A stretch of 47,333 bases of DNA from contig JBEIHX010000029.1 in the NCBI GenBank assembly GCA_040381075.1, forward strand, positions 1-47,333, in the 5' to 3' direction. Position 1 is the first letter of the stretch; each line of letters begins with the position of its first letter. Shown in pieces: positions 15,660 through 24,029 of the stretch. This DNA is from JBEIHX01 sp040381075. Its GTDB lineage: Bacteria; Pseudomonadota; Alphaproteobacteria; Caulobacterales; Aquidulcibacteraceae. Both the position numbers and the translations under genes were made by a program. The notes below the pieces were generated by a model. It worked only from the letters and a program-made list of their open reading frames with translations. It made no database searches and had not been told where the DNA came from.

Positions 15660-16292
15660 GTGGCTGATCCCGATGCCCTGGACCTTGAGGCCGGCGCGGC
15701 GCTGTTTGCGCGCGAGCCCCAGTTCGTGCTTGGCGCGGCGCGTCTCGACCAGTTGCCGCCAGCCGACCGGCCTGAGGTTGCATTTGCTGGCAGGTCGAAT
15801 GTCGGCAAGTCCAGCCTGCTCAATGCGCTGGTCAACCGGCGCGGCCTTGCGCGCGCTTCCGGCGAGCCCGGACGCACGCGGGAGCTGAATTATTTCGCGC
15901 TTGGGCAGGGTCTCTATCTGGTCGATCTGCCAGGCTACGGCTTCGCCAGGGCCAGCGCCGGCGATATTCGCCGGTGGACGGCGCTGACGCGCGACTACCT
16001 GCGCGGACGGGTCAGCCTCAGGCGGGTGTTCCTGCTGATCGACGCGCGCCACGGACTGAAGCCGACGGATCTTGAGGTCATGGAAACGCTGGACCGTGCG
16101 GCCAGCGTCTATCAGATCGTCCTGACCAAGACTGACAAGGTCAAGCCAAGCGCGCTGGCCGCCGTCGCCGCCGCCACGGCGGACTCGATTTCACGCCGGC
16201 CGGGCGCCTTCCCCAGAATCGCCGCGGTTTCCTCCCACACAGGGTCTGGCATTGACATCCTGCGGGCGGAGATTGCGGCCTTGGCCGCATAG
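15660..16292 (+). CDS. engB: Ribosome biogenesis GTP-binding protein EngB/YihA
   Basis: 210-residue small GTPase required for late 50S assembly. The G1 motif is GRSNVGKSSLLN, G2 lies around GRTRELNYF, G3 is DLPGYGFA and G4 is TKTDKVK, all in correct order. The GTG start is 7 bp after yidC. The order yidC-engB-argB is a known alphaproteobacterial arrangement. The length is typical. Confidence 0.95.
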   Translation: MADPDALDLEAGAALFAREPQFVLGAARLDQLPPADRPEVAFAGRSNVGKSSLLNALVNRRGLARASGEPGRTRELNYFALGQGLYLVDLPGYGFARASAGDIRRWTALTRDYLRGRVSLRRVFLLIDARHGLKPTDLEVMETLDRAASVYQIVLTKTDKVKPSALAAVAAATADSISRRPGAFPRIAAVSSHTGSGIDILRAEIAALAA

Positions 16293-16315
16293 AAAGGGCG
16301 GGGTACAGGACGGCG

Positions 16316-17227
16316 ATGGCTCAAGATCCCCAGCTCGTCGCCGAGGTGCTCGCCGAGGCGCTTCCGTTCATTCAGGCCTATGACCGCAAGACGGTGGTCA
16401 TCAAGTATGGCGGCAACGCCATGGGCGATGATGCGGCCGCCCTGAGTTTCGCGCGCGACGTGGTGCTGATCGAGCATATGGGCGTGAAACCGATCGTCGT
16501 GCATGGCGGAGGGCCACAGATCGATCTGATGCTGAAGCGCCTCGGCATTACGTCCGAGCGGATCGACGGCCTGCGGGTGACCGATCAGGCGACCATGGAC
16601 GTCGCCGAGATGGTGCTGGCGGGGGCGATCAACAAAGCCCTGGTGGCGCTGATCACCCGCGCCGGGGGCAAGGCGGTGGGGCTGTCTGGCAAGGACGCGC
16701 GGCTGATCTTCGCCGAGCGCGCGCGGCGCACCGCGCGCGACCCTGCATCCGGCGAGCGCCACGCGGTCGATCTCGGCTTTGTCGGCGATCCGGTGGAGGC
16801 CGATGTGGAGATCCTCCAGGCGTTGACCCGCTATGAGCTGGACTTCATCCCCGTGATCGCGCCGATTGCGATGTCGAAACCGGACCTGTCGCATCCCGAG
16901 GCGGCGGCCGACACGTTCAACCTCAATGCGGACACGGCCGCCGGGTTCATCGCCGGACAGATGCGCGCCGCCCGGCTGGTGCTGCTCACCGACGTGGACG
17001 GCGTCAAAGGCGCTGATGGCAGGGTCATCAAGCAAATGACGACGGATGAAGCGCGCAGGTTGATGCGCGACGGCGTTGCAGTCGGCGGCATGATCCCGAA
17101 ACTGGAGAACGCCATCGCTGCGAAGGAAGCCGGCGTTGAGGGCGTCGTCATCCTCAACGGATCGAAACCCCACGCACTCCTGGTGGAGCTTTTCACGGAA
17201 CATGGCGCCGGCACGCTCATCATCTAG
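16316..17227 (+). CDS. argB: Acetylglutamate kinase
   Basis: 303-residue amino acid kinase that phosphorylates N-acetyl-L-glutamate in the second step of arginine biosynthesis. Visible are the phosphate-binding VVIKYGGNAMGDD near residue 24-36, the glycine loop VVHGGGPQID, the substrate region NLNADTAAG and VLLTDVDGVKG. The N-terminal helix (EVLAEALPFIQAYDRKT) is of the kind found in arginine-sensitive hexameric enzymes, so feedback inhibition by arginine is likely. It starts 24 bp after engB. Confidence 0.96.
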   Translation: MAQDPQLVAEVLAEALPFIQAYDRKTVVIKYGGNAMGDDAAALSFARDVVLIEHMGVKPIVVHGGGPQIDLMLKRLGITSERIDGLRVTDQATMDVAEMVLAGAINKALVALITRAGGKAVGLSGKDARLIFAERARRTARDPASGERHAVDLGFVGDPVEADVEILQALTRYELDFIPVIAPIAMSKPDLSHPEAAADTFNLNADTAAGFIAGQMRAARLVLLTDVDGVKGADGRVIKQMTTDEARRLMRDGVAVGGMIPKLENAIAAKEAGVEGVVILNGSKPHALLVELFTEHGAGTLII

Positions 17228-17267
17228 TTCCGTCGGGGCCAGAATCCGCCTTGCCGGGCCTGGCCTG

Positions 17268-18674
17268 GTGAGGCGGGCGCGCGCACTGGCGATGCGGGCG
17301 TTGTGCGCGGCCGGCCTTGGCGTTGCCTGCACGCTGGCGGCATGGGCGCAGACGGCCGCAAACGCGCAGACAGCGGCCCAGGCCCAGTCGGCGCGTCGCG
17401 GCTGGGTCGCCTGCAACTATACCCGTTTCATTCTGGAGACGGTGGTTGGGCGGCCGCAGTCGGGCAAAACCACTGTCGACGGCTGGATACGGCTGCGTCC
17501 GGGCGAGTGCCGGGTCGTGCTGGCGGCGCCGCTCGCGCGCGAACGCCATTACCTGTTCGCCCAGACATCGGCTGCGCATCGAGGCGGGCGTCGCCAATGG
17601 GGCGGACCGTTCGACCTGTGTGTCGACTCGCGCGCCAGCTTCTCTGTGGAGACGGTGCGCAACTGCGCGGCCATGGGCCTGGATACCCGCGGATTTCGCG
17701 GCGTGTCGATTGGCGCGCGCGACAGCTGGACTACCTATTTCGGCGAGTCTGAAATCTTCAACCAACAATCCGCGCGCGCTGCGGGCCTGCGCCAGCTGCT
17801 GGGTGACGCAGGCTATGATGCGCCGGGATTCGAAGCCAGCCTGTTCGGCGGCGGCGGCGGCGGGATGCCGCGCTTCAGGTCCGACAACAGGATCCCGCCA
17901 AACGCCTCTGAGGAAACCCTGATTGACGCGCTGGAGGCGGCGGCCCGCAAGCGGCGCGCTGAAGTCGGCTTCGTTGTGTGCAACCGCACGCAGGCCCGCA
18001 TCTGGGCGGCGATCGCGCAGCGCCGGTCCGAGGGCTTTGAGAGCCGCGGCTGGTGGGGACTTGCCCCGGGCGGCTGCGCGCGCACGATCAACGATCGTCT
18101 GGCGGGGCAACCCTACTACGTTTACGCCGTCATGGAGACGCAGCGTGGCGAGATCAAGATGGCGATCGGGCGCGAGGGATTTTGCATCGGACGCGCCCGG
18201 TTCGCCATTGCAGGCCGTGAGAATTGCGCCGCGCGCCAGTACCAGCAGGCGCAGTTTCTTCCGATTGCCCCCCAGCCGGGGCGCGAGGCGATGACCTATG
18301 AGTTTCGGCCAGAGGCGTTCGGCGTCGCAGCGCCGGCCATGCAGCCTGGTCAGGCGGCGGCGCAGCCCGCTGCACCCCAGCCGGCCGGTCTCTCAGCCGT
18401 GACGCCGGGCGCGCCTGCCCGCACTCCGGCCCGAACGCAGGCCCAGGCGCCTCGCCAATCCCAGGGCCAATCCCAGGGCCAATCCCAGGGCCAATCCCAG
18501 GGCCAATCCCAGGGCCAGCTCCAGGGCTCCTCTGGCGGCCAAACGAGGGCGCCGGCCCCGGCCGCCGCCCTGCCCGCCTCGCCGGATGCGCCGCGCAACG
18601 ACCCTGCGCCGCAGCCGGGCGTGCGCGTGCCGCCGCCTCCGGCCGCGGCCCCTGGACGGGGCGGCGACCGATGA
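17268..18674 (+). CDS. Secreted protein with two DUF1036 domains and a glutamine/serine repeat tail
   Basis: An exported protein of unknown function, 468 residues from the GTG at 17268 (or 460 from the ATG at 17292). The signal peptide is LAMRALCAAGLGVACTLAAWA. Two DUF1036-like modules follow. The first starts at GWVACNYTRF and the second at VGFVVCNRTQARIWAAIAQ. Both show the family's cysteine pattern and the GWWGLAPGGC and YYVYAVME landmarks, clearest in the second. The tail after about residue 360 is low-complexity with SQGQ repeats from a 12-bp array. The open frame upstream of 17268 only overlaps argB and was discarded. Its stop overlaps the next gene by 4 bp. Confidence 0.85.
   Translation: MRRARALAMRALCAAGLGVACTLAAWAQTAANAQTAAQAQSARRGWVACNYTRFILETVVGRPQSGKTTVDGWIRLRPGECRVVLAAPLARERHYLFAQTSAAHRGGRRQWGGPFDLCVDSRASFSVETVRNCAAMGLDTRGFRGVSIGARDSWTTYFGESEIFNQQSARAAGLRQLLGDAGYDAPGFEASLFGGGGGGMPRFRSDNRIPPNASEETLIDALEAAARKRRAEVGFVVCNRTQARIWAAIAQRRSEGFESRGWWGLAPGGCARTINDRLAGQPYYVYAVMETQRGEIKMAIGREGFCIGRARFAIAGRENCAARQYQQAQFLPIAPQPGREAMTYEFRPEAFGVAAPAMQPGQAAAQPAAPQPAGLSAVTPGAPARTPARTQAQAPRQSQGQSQGQSQGQSQGQSQGQLQGSSGGQTRAPAPAAALPASPDAPRNDPAPQPGVRVPPPPAAAPGRGGDR
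18456..18527. repeat. 12-bp tandem array, 6 units, in the DUF1036 gene tail
   Basis: Five exact copies of caatcccagggc, then one variant (cagctccagggc). In frame they encode a run of S-Q-G-Q. The 12-bp period keeps the frame. Confidence 0.95.
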
Positions 18675-19387
18675 GCGCGGACCTGCGTCATGCCGACTCC
18701 TGGGTGTTTGATCTCGACAACACGCTCTACCATCCGCGCCACGATCTGTTCGCCCAGATCGATCACCGCATGACGGCCTTTGTGTCGCGCCTGCTCGCAG
18801 TGAGCACGCTGGAAGCGCGGCAGATGCAGAAACGCTATTACGCCGAGCACGGAACGACACTGAACGGCCTGATGCGGTTGCACGGACTTCAACCGCGCGA
18901 ATTTCTGGATTTTGTGCATGACATCGATCTGTCCGCCCTGCCGGAACACCCCGAGCTGGCGGAAGCCATCGCGCGCCGGCCCGGCAGGCGCTACGTCTAT
19001 ACGAACGGCTCCCAGCGCCACGCCGAGCGGGTCCTGAAGAAGCTGGGAGCCGATCACCTGTTCCACGGCGTCGTGGACATTGAGCGGGCGGACTTTCATC
19101 CCAAGCCGCATCGGGCAGGTTTCGAACGGATGATCAACGCATTCGGTCTTGAACCTGCACGCGCAGTCATGTTTGAGGACCTCGCCCGAAATCTCGCGAC
19201 CGCTGCCGATCTTGGCTTCACCACCGTGCTCGTGGCGTCAGACAAGGACTGGAGCCATGAACCGGAGGGCGCCCGGCCTGCAGGTCTGGAAGACAGGCAT
19301 GAATTCGTGCATCACGTGACGGACGACCTCGCCGATTTTCTCACCACCGCCCGCATCCGCGTCGCGCCGGGCCTGCAGGGGGATTGA
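18671..19387 (+). CDS. HAD-superfamily pyrimidine 5'-nucleotidase
   Basis: 238-residue soluble phosphatase of the HAD-IA type, Phm8/SDT1-like pyrimidine 5'-nucleotidase subgroup. The nucleophile motif is VFDLDNTLYHP (D15 and D17 region). Motif II is YVYTNGSQRHAERVL, the conserved lysine is in FHPKPH and the acidic motif is MFEDLARNL. It would dephosphorylate UMP/CMP-type nucleotides or a related metabolite. It overlaps the DUF1036 gene (ATGA) and is followed after 2 bp by dapD, an arrangement seen in other alphaproteobacteria. Confidence 0.9.
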   Translation: MSADLRHADSWVFDLDNTLYHPRHDLFAQIDHRMTAFVSRLLAVSTLEARQMQKRYYAEHGTTLNGLMRLHGLQPREFLDFVHDIDLSALPEHPELAEAIARRPGRRYVYTNGSQRHAERVLKKLGADHLFHGVVDIERADFHPKPHRAGFERMINAFGLEPARAVMFEDLARNLATAADLGFTTVLVASDKDWSHEPEGARPAGLEDRHEFVHHVTDDLADFLTTARIRVAPGLQGD

Positions 19388-19389
19388 GC

Positions 19390-20232
19390 ATGGCTGATGC
19401 GACCAGCGCCGCGGACGGCCTTGCGGCGGCGATCGACGCCCTTTGGGAGCGTCGCCTTGACCTCACCCCGGCTGAGGGTGAGGCGCGCGCGAGCGTGGAG
19501 CGCGCCATCGACCTTCTCGATCGCGGAGAGGCGCGGGTCGCCACACGCGGCCCGGACGGGGCGTGGACGACCCATCAGTGGCTGAAGAAAGCCGTGCTGC
19601 TGTCGTTCCGGCTGCAGCCGAACGCTCTGGTGCCCGGAGGGCCCGGCGGATCGCACTGGTGGGACAAGGTGGCTGCAAAGACTGCGCACTGGGGGGCGGA
19701 GCGGTTCGAGGAGGCCGGTTTCCGCATGGTTCCAGGCGCTGTGGTGCGGCGCGGCGCCCATATCGCGCCCAACGCAGTGCTGATGCCGAGCTTCGTCAAC
19801 ATCGGCGCCTATGTCGGGTCGGGCTCAATGATCGATACCTGGGCGACCGTCGGCTCCTGCGCCCAGATCGGCCGCAACGTGCACATCTCCGGAGGGGCCG
19901 GGATCGGCGGCGTCCTTGAGCCGCTGCAGGCCGGTCCGGTCGTCATCGAGGATGACTGTTTCATAGGCGCGCGCAGCGAGGTCGCCGAAGGCGTCGTCGT
20001 GCGCCAGGGGGCTGTGATCTCGATGGGGGTGTTTCTCGGCGCCTCCACCAAGATCGTCAACCGTGAGACAGGCGAGATCTTCCGCGGCGAGGTGCCGGCC
20101 TACTCTGTGGTCGTGCCGGGTGCGCTCGGCGGAGGCGGTGCGACGCCCGCGCTCGCGTGCGCCGTGATCGTCAAGACGGTGGACGCTCAGACCCGATCCA
20201 AGACCAGCGTGAATGAACTCCTGCGCGATTGA
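19390..20232 (+). CDS. dapD: 2,3,4,5-tetrahydropyridine-2,6-dicarboxylate N-succinyltransferase
   Basis: 280-residue enzyme of the succinylase branch of lysine and diaminopimelate biosynthesis. It transfers succinyl from succinyl-CoA to tetrahydrodipicolinate and so supplies peptidoglycan precursors. The N-terminal helical domain precedes a left-handed beta-helix built of hexapeptide repeats (VVRRGAHIAPNAVLMPSF, GAYVGSGSMIDTWATVGSC, NVHISGGAGIGG). A C-terminal catalytic segment has YSVVVPGALGG. The ATG at 19390 with an AGGGGG ribosome-binding site is preferred over an in-frame TTG at 19384. Confidence 0.96.
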   Translation: MADATSAADGLAAAIDALWERRLDLTPAEGEARASVERAIDLLDRGEARVATRGPDGAWTTHQWLKKAVLLSFRLQPNALVPGGPGGSHWWDKVAAKTAHWGAERFEEAGFRMVPGAVVRRGAHIAPNAVLMPSFVNIGAYVGSGSMIDTWATVGSCAQIGRNVHISGGAGIGGVLEPLQAGPVVIEDDCFIGARSEVAEGVVVRQGAVISMGVFLGASTKIVNRETGEIFRGEVPAYSVVVPGALGGGGATPALACAVIVKTVDAQTRSKTSVNELLRD

Positions 20233-20237
20233 CGCGC

Positions 20238-20257
20238 GACGCCTGGATTGTGGCGTC
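20238..20257 (+). terminator. Weak hairpin after dapD
   Basis: A 6-bp stem GACGCC / GGCGTC with an 8-nt loop, five bases after the dapD stop. There is no T-tract, so termination is only possible, not shown. Confidence 0.3.
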
Positions 20258-20264
20258 ATCTCCC

Positions 20265-20292
20265 TTGACATCACGCTGGTTCAGCCTAATTC
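20265..20292 (+). promoter_or_regulatory. Candidate sigma-70-type promoter of terC
   Basis: TTGACA (20265-20270), 16 nt, then TAATTC (20287-20292), preceded by CC so that CCTAATTC partly matches the Caulobacter -10 GCTANAWC. Transcription would start near 20299 and leave a leader of about 105 nt before terC. Confidence 0.5.
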
Positions 20293-20322
20293 CGGGGGAT
20301 CACACAATCCGGGCCCCTCTGG

Positions 20323-20340
20323 CGACCGTGGCGACGGTCG
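20323..20340 (+). promoter_or_regulatory. Perfect 7-bp hairpin in the terC leader
   Basis: CGACCGT / ACGGTCG with a GGCG loop. A run of five T lies 10 nt downstream (20351-20355). Members of this transporter family are often controlled by a manganese riboswitch (yybP-ykoY), but I do not see that motif's conserved sequence here. The hairpin may be an attenuator or a chance dyad. Confidence 0.35.
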
Positions 20341-20403
20341 TGATGTCGGATTTTTCCCGTCGATGCGCAGACGCAGCGCGTGTGACCTCTGCAGGGCCTG
20401 ACC

Positions 20404-21456
20404 ATGCCTGAATTTCTGACCGCAACCTATGCGGGCCAGCCGATCTGGCTTTGGCTGGCGTTTCTTTCCTTTATCGGATTTCTTTTGTGGGTTGACCTAG
20501 GTCTGCTGAACCGCAAGGACGAAGTGGTGTCGGCGCGCAAGAGCGCCCTGATGTGGGCCGCCTTCGCCTCGCTTGCGATCGCGTTCGGCGCCTATGTCTA
20601 TTGGGGCTACACCCCGAACCCGGAGTATTACAACAGTCCGGACAATCTCAACCAGCAGGCCGTCATCCAGTATTTCACCGGCTATCTGCTGGAAACCGCC
20701 CTGGCGTTCGACAACATCTTCGTCATCGGCATGATCTTCACCTTCTTCGCCGTGCCGCGGGAGTATCAGCACCGGGTGCTGTTCTGGGGCATCATGGGCG
20801 CGATCGTGTTTCGGGCGATTTTCATTTCGCTCGGCGCTGCGGTGGTGAACGAGTTCACCTGGGTGCTCTACATCTTCGCCGCTTTCCTGATCTATACCGG
20901 CTGGAAAATGATCGCCGGCGGCGATCATGAGATGAAGCTGGAAGACAATCCGGTTCTGAAGTTCATCAAGAAGCGCATCCGCGTCACCGACACGATCGAG
21001 AACCATAACTTTTTCGTCCGGCGGAAGGACGCAGTCAGCGGCAAACTGGTTTTGTTCGCGACGCCCCTGTTTCTGGCTCTGATCATGGTCGAGGTGGTCG
21101 ACATCATCTTCGCAGTGGACAGCGTGCCTGCCATCTTCGCGGTGACCCGCGATCCCTTCATCGTCTACACCTCGAACATCTTCGCCATTCTCGGCTTGCG
21201 CTCGATGTACTTCATGCTCGCCGCTGCGGTGGAGAGGTTCAAATATCTGAAGTACGGCCTGTCGATGGTGCTTGTCCTGATCGGCGTGAAGATCATCTGG
21301 AACTTCCTGCTGCACAAGGAACTGAAGCTCGTGCCGTATCTTGAGCCGCATTGGTCCTTGATCGCAACGCTGCTGCTGATCGGCGGCGCCATGGGCTTCT
21401 CCTGGCTGAAGACGCGTGACGGCCCCAAGCAGGCGCCGCCTCACGCAGCCGAGTGA
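20404..21456 (+). CDS. TerC/Alx family integral membrane protein
   Basis: 350-residue inner-membrane protein with about nine hydrophobic helices. The TerC signature segments ALAFDNIFVIGMIF and VDIIFAVDSVPAIFAVTRD contain the conserved acidic residues proposed to handle metal ions. Related proteins (Alx, YkoY) export manganese, some co-translationally onto secreted metalloproteins; others are linked to tellurite resistance. A cytoplasmic charged loop (KKRIRVTDTIENHNFFVRR) matches Alx-type members. It is a single-gene unit with its own promoter candidate and a strong terminator hairpin after it. Confidence 0.92.
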   Translation: MPEFLTATYAGQPIWLWLAFLSFIGFLLWVDLGLLNRKDEVVSARKSALMWAAFASLAIAFGAYVYWGYTPNPEYYNSPDNLNQQAVIQYFTGYLLETALAFDNIFVIGMIFTFFAVPREYQHRVLFWGIMGAIVFRAIFISLGAAVVNEFTWVLYIFAAFLIYTGWKMIAGGDHEMKLEDNPVLKFIKKRIRVTDTIENHNFFVRRKDAVSGKLVLFATPLFLALIMVEVVDIIFAVDSVPAIFAVTRDPFIVYTSNIFAILGLRSMYFMLAAAVERFKYLKYGLSMVLVLIGVKIIWNFLLHKELKLVPYLEPHWSLIATLLLIGGAMGFSWLKTRDGPKQAPPHAAE

Positions 21457-21495
21457 CCCCTGTCCGGTCAACCGGCCAGTTGTCCTGCCGCAAAC

Positions 21496-21532
21496 GACCG
21501 CGCCGCCTGCGCCTGGTGCAGGCGGCGCGGTC
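21496..21532. terminator. Strong bidirectional hairpin between terC and the peptidase gene
   Basis: A perfect 15-bp GC-rich stem (arms 21496-21510 and 21518-21532, starting gaccgcgccgcctgc) with a 7-nt loop gcctggt, 39 bp after the terC stop. There is no T-tract on either strand, but the position between convergent genes supports a terminator role. Confidence 0.65.
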
Positions 21533-21692
21533 AGCGTCGGGGATGGCGGACCGCTTCCAGGGCCTGCCGTCCGGGACGCGTATCAACTGAATACTGACGA
21601 TCGGGCCTGCCCCAGGCTGAAGGGCGCACGCCGACCAGGCAGGGCGTCTCGGTGTCCCCGGATCGTGGCCCGGGAGCCCCCCTGCGGCCGGG

Positions 21693-21778
21693 CCCTGGAC
21701 AAGGGGCCCTGGACAACGGGCCCTGGACAACGGGCCCTGGACAACGGGCCCTGGACAACACACGCCCTGGACAACGGG
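21693..21778. repeat. 14-bp tandem array, 6 units
   Basis: The units are ccctggacaagggg, three exact ccctggacaacggg, one 16-bp variant (21749-21764, with an extra AC step) and a further exact copy. It is intergenic, about 90 bp beyond the end of the S9 peptidase gene. The 14-bp period would shift reading frame, so it is not selected as protein. Confidence 0.95.
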
Positions 21779-21863
21779 CCCCGCAAAACTGCGTGCCCGG
21801 GCTGGGCCTGGATGTATCGGCTGCAGACAGGTTCTGGTCCGGCGGGCGCACGCCCCGGTCGCA

Positions 21864-24029
21864 TCACTGTGGCGAGCTGGACGGGCCGCTCACCTGGCGC
21901 ACTTGACTGTCGCTTCCTGAAGCCTGCGTCTGCGGGTTCTGCCTGGCGGCGTGGCGATCATACCACGCGATGGTCGCTAGAACAGCGCTCAGCCATTGGC
22001 TCGGGCGGCCGAAGCCATGATTGGCCTCAGGCATCCGCATCAGCATGCTCTCCACGCCGCGCGCCTGCAGCGCCTGAAAGTACTGTTCGCTGTCAGACAT
22101 GGGGGTGCGCCAGTCGGCCTCTCCGGTGATGATGATGGTGGGCGTGCGGACGGCTGCGACCACCGACAGGGGAGATCTGCGCCAGTATTCGTCAGGCTTC
22201 TCCCACGGAGGCGCCTCGAACCAGTAGTCCATCATCAGGGCGCCGATATCAGTGGTGAGCGCTGTCGACGTCCAGTTTACGACCGGGCGCTTCATCGCGG
22301 CCGCGGCGAAGCGGTCTGTCCTGGCGATGGCCCAGGCCGTCAGGACGCCGCCGCCCGAACCGCCGCCGATATAGAGCCGGTCGGGGTCAACGTAGGGGCG
22401 TGCGACCATTGCATCGACGACCGACATCAGGTCGTCATGATCGCGGTCAGGATAGACCTTGTCGATCAGGTTTGCGAAGGCCTCGCCGTAGCCGACCGAT
22501 CCGCGCGGATTTGCGAACACCGTCACATAGCCCGCCGCAGCGTAAAGCTGATGGGTGATGGAGAACATCGGACCGTAGTCGATGTGGGGCCCGCCATGGA
22601 TGTCGAGCGCCAGCGGATAGCGGCGCGCCGGATCGAACCCAGGAGGATACTGGATCCAGGCCTGAATCCTGCGGCCGTCGACTGCTGAGGAGACCCAGAG
22701 CTCTTCCATCCGGCCGATATCCTTGGTCCTGCGCCAGGCCGCATTGAGGTCGAGGCGTTTGATTTCGCGCCCGTTGCGCCAAAGGCTCAGCACCGCAGGC
22801 CGGTCTGCCTCAACGCTGGGATAGGCGAAAACCCCGCCAGCGAAATCGTAGGATCCGCCCGATGACGACGGCAGGAGGAGGCGGGTATTGCCCACGACCG
22901 GCCCAACGGGGCCGAGGGCGTCCTCCTGCACGCGCGCTCTGGACCGCGCCCGCCGCGGCGTGGTCGCGGCAGCCTCGGCCGGGCTCTCCACGGGAGCGGT
23001 TCCGATCCGGTTTACGCCGTGATCCTCGTACAGGAAGAACACCGCTCCGCCGTCCGCGCGCCAGTGTGGCTGGGCGCTGCGGCGGTCGAGCCGGACCGTA
23101 ATATTGCGCGCCGGGCCGCCAGCGACAGGCATCACGAAAATGTCGGTCTGCTGATACGATTGGCCGGTATCGCGCCATCCGACATAGGCGATGCGGGTTC
23201 CGTCGGGGCTGATCACGGGGCTGGTCTCGCTGCCTTTCTCCCTGGTGAGCTGGGTCGGCAAGCCGGTATCGAGCGGAAAAAGATAGAGATCGCTTTGGTT
23301 CGCGCGCCAGGCTGATCGCGGATCGGGATCGCCGGAGGCGATGACGGCGCGTCCATCCGGTGTGAACGCGATGCTGTCGTCCTGTGCGCCCCAATCGCCG
23401 GGGCCTGAGGTCACGGTGCGGGCCGGCGCCGACCCGTCGGCGGGGACAACGAAAACCTGGCGACTGCCTGGAGGCGTCTGTCCGTCCGGGTCGGTGCGAT
23501 ACGGCGCGGCGTCGATCAGGCGGGCGCCGGGCGCCCACGTCGCGCCCTCTGGTTTGGCGGGAAGTTCAAACAGCTTCACAGGCGGTCGTTCCACCACGCT
23601 GGTGAAGGCCAGCAGGCGGGAGTCGGGCGACCATGCAAGGGCGCCCGGGCGCTGGCTCACAGCCGAGACGACCCGTGCGCGCGGGTCGTTCAGGGTGATG
23701 ACGAAGACCTGCGCCTTGGCGCCGTCGCGCCCGATAAAGGCGACCGCGCGTCCATCGGGCGACCAGCGGGGAGACGATGGCGCCCGATCCGCGCCGACAA
23801 GCATGCGGGGCGGGCCTGCAGCCGCATCAATGCGCCAGAGTTCCGTGTCGACCCGGTCGGTCATCGCCGAGCGCGTCTGGCGCAGGTAGAGGATCGACCG
23901 CCCGTCCGGCGACACCTGCGGATCGAGCGGCTGTTCGAGCCGGTAAAGATCCATCGGCTCGACCGGCGTCGGGGCGATGTCTGCCCGTGCTGCGCCCGCC
24001 AGCAAGACAAAAGCCATGAGCATCCGCAT
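21864..24029 (-). CDS. Exported S9-family serine peptidase (prolyl oligopeptidase / dipeptidyl peptidase type)
   Basis: 721-residue secreted peptidase. The start ATG at 24029 has a GGAG ribosome-binding site and directly precedes a signal peptide (MLMAFVLLAGAARA). Residues about 30-400 form a WD40-like/TolB beta-propeller with repeated (S)PDGR blades. The C-terminal alpha/beta-hydrolase domain has the nucleophile S558 in GGGSGGG, D639 in GEADWRTP and H671 in EANHGFG, a complete triad. It probably degrades short peptides in the periplasm. The last residues are serine/glutamine-rich. It lies downstream of aguAB on the same strand, separated by 380 bp and a repeat array, so it may be transcribed separately. 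Confidence 0.93.
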   Translation of the reverse strand: MRMLMAFVLLAGAARADIAPTPVEPMDLYRLEQPLDPQVSPDGRSILYLRQTRSAMTDRVDTELWRIDAAAGPPRMLVGADRAPSSPRWSPDGRAVAFIGRDGAKAQVFVITLNDPRARVVSAVSQRPGALAWSPDSRLLAFTSVVERPPVKLFELPAKPEGATWAPGARLIDAAPYRTDPDGQTPPGSRQVFVVPADGSAPARTVTSGPGDWGAQDDSIAFTPDGRAVIASGDPDPRSAWRANQSDLYLFPLDTGLPTQLTREKGSETSPVISPDGTRIAYVGWRDTGQSYQQTDIFVMPVAGGPARNITVRLDRRSAQPHWRADGGAVFFLYEDHGVNRIGTAPVESPAEAAATTPRRARSRARVQEDALGPVGPVVGNTRLLLPSSSGGSYDFAGGVFAYPSVEADRPAVLSLWRNGREIKRLDLNAAWRRTKDIGRMEELWVSSAVDGRRIQAWIQYPPGFDPARRYPLALDIHGGPHIDYGPMFSITHQLYAAAGYVTVFANPRGSVGYGEAFANLIDKVYPDRDHDDLMSVVDAMVARPYVDPDRLYIGGGSGGGVLTAWAIARTDRFAAAAMKRPVVNWTSTALTTDIGALMMDYWFEAPPWEKPDEYWRRSPLSVVAAVRTPTIIITGEADWRTPMSDSEQYFQALQARGVESMLMRMPEANHGFGRPSQWLSAVLATIAWYDRHAARQNPQTQASGSDSQVRQVSGPSSSPQ

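Larger units (their letters stand above)
21457..21863. other. Convergent intergenic region between terC and the S9 peptidase
   Basis: 407 bp between tail-to-tail genes. It contains a 15-bp perfect hairpin (21496-21532) and a 14-bp tandem array (21693-21778). I see no supportable gene; the open frames here are low-complexity and follow the repeat. Confidence 0.6.

Noticed and set aside
13992..16052. 686-codon minus-strand ORF across yidC and engB
   Set aside because: Composition (His/Arg/Gln-rich) is that of an antisense shadow, and both plus-strand genes have complete family motifs.
20299..20403. yybP-ykoY manganese riboswitch before terC
   Set aside because: The conserved sequence of that aptamer could not be found; only a simple hairpin is visible.
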